DNA from: Kryptolebias marmoratus
Taxonomy: Eukaryota; Chordata; Actinopteri; Cyprinodontiformes; Rivulidae
Direction of reading: 5' to 3'
Assembly: GCF_001649575.2 (NCBI RefSeq)
Contig: NC_051450.1
Location: forward strand, 7,619,155 to 7,683,154
Length of the DNA: 64,000 nt
The notes under the pieces are model-generated. The model worked only from the letters and a program-made list of their open reading frames with translations. It had not been told where the DNA came from and did no database searches. The first letter of the stretch is position 1. Every line of letters begins with the position of its first letter. Position numbers and translations under genes: made by a program. Shown here one piece after another: positions 60,886 through 64,000 of this stretch.

Positions 60886-61439
60886 AACAGTCTGGTCCTT
60901 GTCTCATGTTTTTTCTTAATTAACAAAGTGATGTAAGTTTCATTTAAGTTAATTCATACAATTTATTCAGCAAATAAAAATCTATCCTTTTCTTGCTCTT
61001 TGTGTGTGAATTACCCAGAGACTTTCTCCTATGCCTCCACTGTAGATGTAAATTATGGAAAGATACAATTGACTTTATCTCCAGCAACATCTTTTCAGAA
61101 TTTACTGTACTATAAGCCTGGTGTATTTGGCTGGGCTGACGTTAATAACAAAACACTTTAAAGCATTTTTTTGTCAGAAACCTAATTTTATTTCTTGCTA
61201 AATGTCACATCCACAGATGTAAATTTTCAAATAAGAATCCTACTTAATTTTATTTAATGATATAGACAGCTTTGCAAACTTCAGCTGTTCTCACTTTTAA
61301 TTAAAATGTTTTAACAAGGGATTTGTTTGTGGGAGTGGGATTGCTTTGATATGGCCCTATTCTGTAATTTTACGTTTTTGCCCAAATTGGCTTCAATGTT
61401 ATGTTTTCCATGGCTGTCGTTATAAATAAAGTTCAGGAA

Positions 61440-61765
61440 AAAAGACTTAATGAAAAAAGGCACTTCCGGTTTGACTTCAAAACAAAAGCGCTTGTTTGAA
61501 GCATCGATATAAAACCGTGGAGATGTATTATATTTTTGTTCATGTCGATGGTTTGGGTCGATCATAAAATAACCGGAGGGCATGTTGGTTGTTTTCCCCG
61601 GAGGAGGCGGGAACGGTATGGAGAGGCCGAGTACCCGGATGTGTCGCTCCAGTCTATTGAGGAAGAGGAAATGCCCTAATAAGGAATCAGGGTCTCCTCT
61701 CAAACTTCCGGTCTGTTGGGAGCTTCCACAGAAAGTTTTTCCGTTTTTCTGCTTGTGTCCGCTCG
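61440..61765 (+). promoter_or_regulatory. rsu1: rsu1 promoter and non-coding first exon
   Basis: Two ETS-type CTTCCGG sites stand at 61,463-61,469 and 61,705-61,711, in a stretch richer in CG than its surroundings and lacking a TATA box. The 5' exon ends at 61,765 at a strong donor (gctcg|gtaagag), and the next exon begins at 61,861 after ttgttttcag. The exon's 5' limit cannot be read from the sequence. Confidence 0.55.
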
Positions 61766-61868
61766 GTAAGAGCCGTCAGCTGGTTTCTACCTTTTAACTT
61801 TTTTTATGTTTAACTAACGTCTTATAAAGCGCTTTATTTTTGGTCTGTTGTTGTTTTCAGAAGGCACC

Positions 61869-63885
61869 ATGTCCAAGTCTTTGAAGAAGATAGTGGAGGA
61901 AAGTCGAGACAAGAACCTCCCTGAGGTGGAGATGTGTGACAGGGGGATTTCTAACATGTTGGACATCCCGGGACTATGTAAGACACGGCCTTCATGTCCT
62001 AAATAATGTCTTAACGCGGTCAGGACTGTTTTAGTCTGAAATCATTCAGCCTTCCTCGTTCAGACTATGTGCATGTATGTGTGTGAGTGTGCGTGCGTGG
62101 GTGTGTGAGGTGCCAACTTTTAAGTGTAGCCCCGAGTGATTTATTTTGTTCTTTTTTTGCCGTGTGTGTTTAAATGAATTCTTAAAAAAAACAAATGCCT
62201 AGCGTTCCTTGAAGGAATGCACATTTCCTGCCACCTTTCATACCAAAGTTTCAGATTAAAATCATCATATGATGAGAAATTATGCATTTGAAGCCATTAC
62301 GGGCAAACCTTGAAAACAAGGTTACGCCCAATCTGATGTGATGGTGAGATATCACTCTCACAGGGTGTGTTTTAATGCTCACATTGAGACTAGAGGTCGA
62401 CCGATAGTTTTTCTTTGACTAATGCTGAAGTTTAGAAACCAGCCAATGGCTGATTTATAACACCAATATCTTTCTGGTCAATATGTCATTTCTATTTAAC
62501 AAATTTATAACAATTGCCTAACTTAAACATGTATTTAACAACACTTAAACAGATGTGTACACTTCTATATCTATAGAAAAACATTCTTTCTTAACCTAAA
62601 AAGCCATTTTTCCATTGTTGTGTCTCAGCACGACTCGCTTCGCCCCTACATGGGTCTATGCAGGTCTACACGGCGTTGGTGATTTTCCATATAACTGATT
62701 ATCGCCTAGATGTGGGCGGGTCATCATAGCATGGCCGCCCAAGCCTTACCAGAAACGGGTGAAATACAGTCAAAAAACACTCGCCGTTCTCTGCCAAGGT
62801 TTCCAACAATGCTGTGGCCGAGTCGAGGTCACCTCCCCTCCGCCGGTCGGAGCACGTAAATCGAGTCTGTTTGGTCCAGCTTCCTCTGAGCCTCATCAGC
62901 CAGCATGTACGGAAATGCAGCTCCTCCTAGAAACCACAGTGTTGGTTTAAGTGTTGCCATTTTAATGGATACAGAACAAACGCTGCAGTTGTTAGGTTTT
63001 AGAAATGCTGCTAAAACTGATGTTAAATATGTAAAAGGTTTCACTGCAGTTATTTAGATGTTTACAAAATAGTCAATAAAAACAATATGAACTCTGTATG
63101 CAAAGTGCCTCTAAACACCCAAGTTGCCCTTTTTAGATGACATTAGGGATAAAGAAGCATTGAGACTGAAATGTGCACACAAACCCTTCTGTGCACTTCG
63201 ACTGAGTACACACTTCATAGAGGGGCGTAGGGTGGAGGGCAAGTATTGGGACCGGGCCTTTGTAGTGTAAAGTGCTTTGGGGTCTTTGGACTAGATAAAG
63301 CGCTATACAAGTGCAGGCCATTTACCATAAAACGTCCATAGTTAACTGTTAATTTAAAATGAGATGAATAGTGATTGAGCACTTAGCACCTGGTTTGATG
63401 TTCATCAAATGGATTAATCCAGGATGTTCTGACAAGACTTGGTCAAACAAAGTTTTTTTTTTTTGTCTTATCCTGGTTTAATCAGTCTTACTTTATTGAA
63501 CTAATCCCATGAGGTGTCAGTAGTATTCCTCTGAAATATGAATGTAAAGCAGTAGAAGCAACATGTATCATCATTGCTGCATTAACTACTGGACATTTGT
63601 AAACCTGAATGTCTCCCACCCACTGCTAAGTACTGAATTAACTCCTGTTGCTATCTGCAGAGGACATTTAGAGCTTTTCAGTGATACCAAATGTCAAAGA
63701 GTGGGGCTGATTACCTTACAAAGATTGGGGAATTTAAAAAATTGTGATTGGACAATTTTTTTTCCCCTGGTCATCAGGAGAATCAGTGAAACCATAAATG
63801 TTGCCAGTTAACACTGTTTTCCATGTGATTTCAGTCACTCTTTCTAACATCACTCAGCTGGTCCTCAGCCACAACAAGCTCACAG
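61869..63885 (+). CDS. rsu1: Ras suppressor protein 1, first two coding exons (continues beyond right edge)
   Basis: RSU1 is a small leucine-rich-repeat protein that binds PINCH1 in the ILK-PINCH-parvin adhesion complex and can suppress Ras transformation. Coding exon 1 spans 61,869-61,977 (within exon 61,861-61,977) and reads MSKSLKKIVEESRDKNLPEV, then EMCDRGISNMLDIPGL; the human start is MSKSLKKLVEESREKNQPEV. Coding exon 2, 63,835-63,885, completes a Phe codon and reads TLSNITQLVLSHNKLT, the first leucine-rich repeat. Borders are gtaagac, gatttcag and gtgagat; the phase closes. The ATG has a good context (CACCATG). Only about 53 of the roughly 277 residues are in the window. It stands head to head with trdmt1. 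Confidence 0.97.
62395..62480 (+). repeat. Possible hAT-type repeat end
   Basis: AGAGGTCGACCGATAGTTTT is typical of a fish/vertebrate hAT-related repeat. Its inverted partner was not found in the window. Confidence 0.3.
62600..62960. repeat. CG-rich non-coding or repeat-derived stretch in rsu1 intron
   Basis: Contains CACGACTCGCTTCGCCCC, GATGTGGGCGGGTCATCATA and CCGCCGGTCGGAGCACG, with CG frequency above the surroundings. It resembles MITE-type repeats. A 43-codon minus-strand frame starts within it at 62,960. Confidence 0.35.
63180..63330 (+). repeat. SINE 3'-tail fragment
   Basis: Contains GTAAAGTGCTTTGGGGTC and AAAGCGCTATACAAGTGCAG, ending CCATTTACCATAAA. The last motif also ends the SINE at 47,726-48,000. 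The head is missing. Confidence 0.55.
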
Positions 63886-64000
63886 GTGAGATGTTTCCTC
63901 CATTTTATCCCTGCTTCAAGTTATAAACAGTCGAATCATGAGACGTTGTGTCTCACATCAGACAGCAGAGGTGTCAGTGGACGTTTGAAATGTTCAGTTT

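Larger units (their letters stand above)
56911..61690. other. Intergenic region between trdmt1 and rsu1 start sites
   Basis: About 4.8 kb. The left part up to 57,700 shows no recognisable content. A short GC-rich stretch at 57,735-57,790 has a GC box and a CRE-like motif. Then come a LINE/SINE tail (58,976-59,062), an AT-rich tandem array (59,490-59,662) and a LINE interrupted by a hAT element (59,663-60,885). From 60,890 to 61,440 I saw nothing. No coding exon was supported. Confidence 0.6.

Noticed and set aside
61311..61703. 130-codon minus-strand frame over the rsu1 promoter region
   Set aside because: No recognised domain; it runs antisense through ETS sites and the first exon and looks like a chance opening.

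Overview
The window is vertebrate nuclear DNA, most likely from a teleost fish. The genes are split by GT-AG introns and there is no operon structure. The repeats are of teleost type: Tc1-like and hAT transposons, RTE-, L2- and Penelope-like retroelement pieces, tRNA-derived SINEs, and long tetranucleotide microsatellites. No species can be named from the sequence alone.

Three protein-coding genes account for all convincing coding sequence. (1) Positions 1 to 38,088, minus strand: the 5' two thirds of cubilin (cubn). I placed 40 exons. They join in frame into 2,029 codons: signal peptide, coiled-coil stem, eight EGF-like modules, CUB1 to CUB13 complete, and the start of CUB14. The gene runs off the left edge. 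(2) Positions 43,049 to 56,898, minus strand: trdmt1 (DNMT2), the tRNA-Asp cytosine-38 methyltransferase, complete in 11 exons (410 codons plus stop). (3) Positions 61,869 to 63,885, plus strand: the first two coding exons of rsu1 (Ras suppressor protein 1, a leucine-rich-repeat partner of the PINCH adaptor), running off the right edge. Exon ends were set by splice dinucleotides, by codon phase closing at every junction, and by agreement with the mammalian proteins as I know them.

Layout: cubn and trdmt1 are tandem on the minus strand, separated by about 4.9 kb of repeat-rich DNA. trdmt1 and rsu1 are head to head across about 4.8 kb. The three genes also cluster in mammals, but there rsu1 lies on the far side of cubn and all three share one strand. 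This looks like an old neighbourhood with a local rearrangement. The genes do not form a pathway: cubilin is an endocytic receptor of absorptive epithelia, TRDMT1 modifies tRNA, and RSU1 works at integrin adhesions.

The repeats hold the less expected material. A 999-bp inverted-repeat element at 54,787 carries a Myb/SANT-like coding fragment and has a 6-bp target duplication. A second inverted-repeat element at 51,281 carries a short MADF-like reading frame. A 1,016-bp hAT element at 59,802 sits inside a LINE with a perfect 8-bp duplication. A 258-bp A-tailed retrocopy at 50,605 sits inside an L2 LINE with a 12-bp duplication. I found no new multi-gene system, CRISPR array, rRNA gene or functional tRNA gene.
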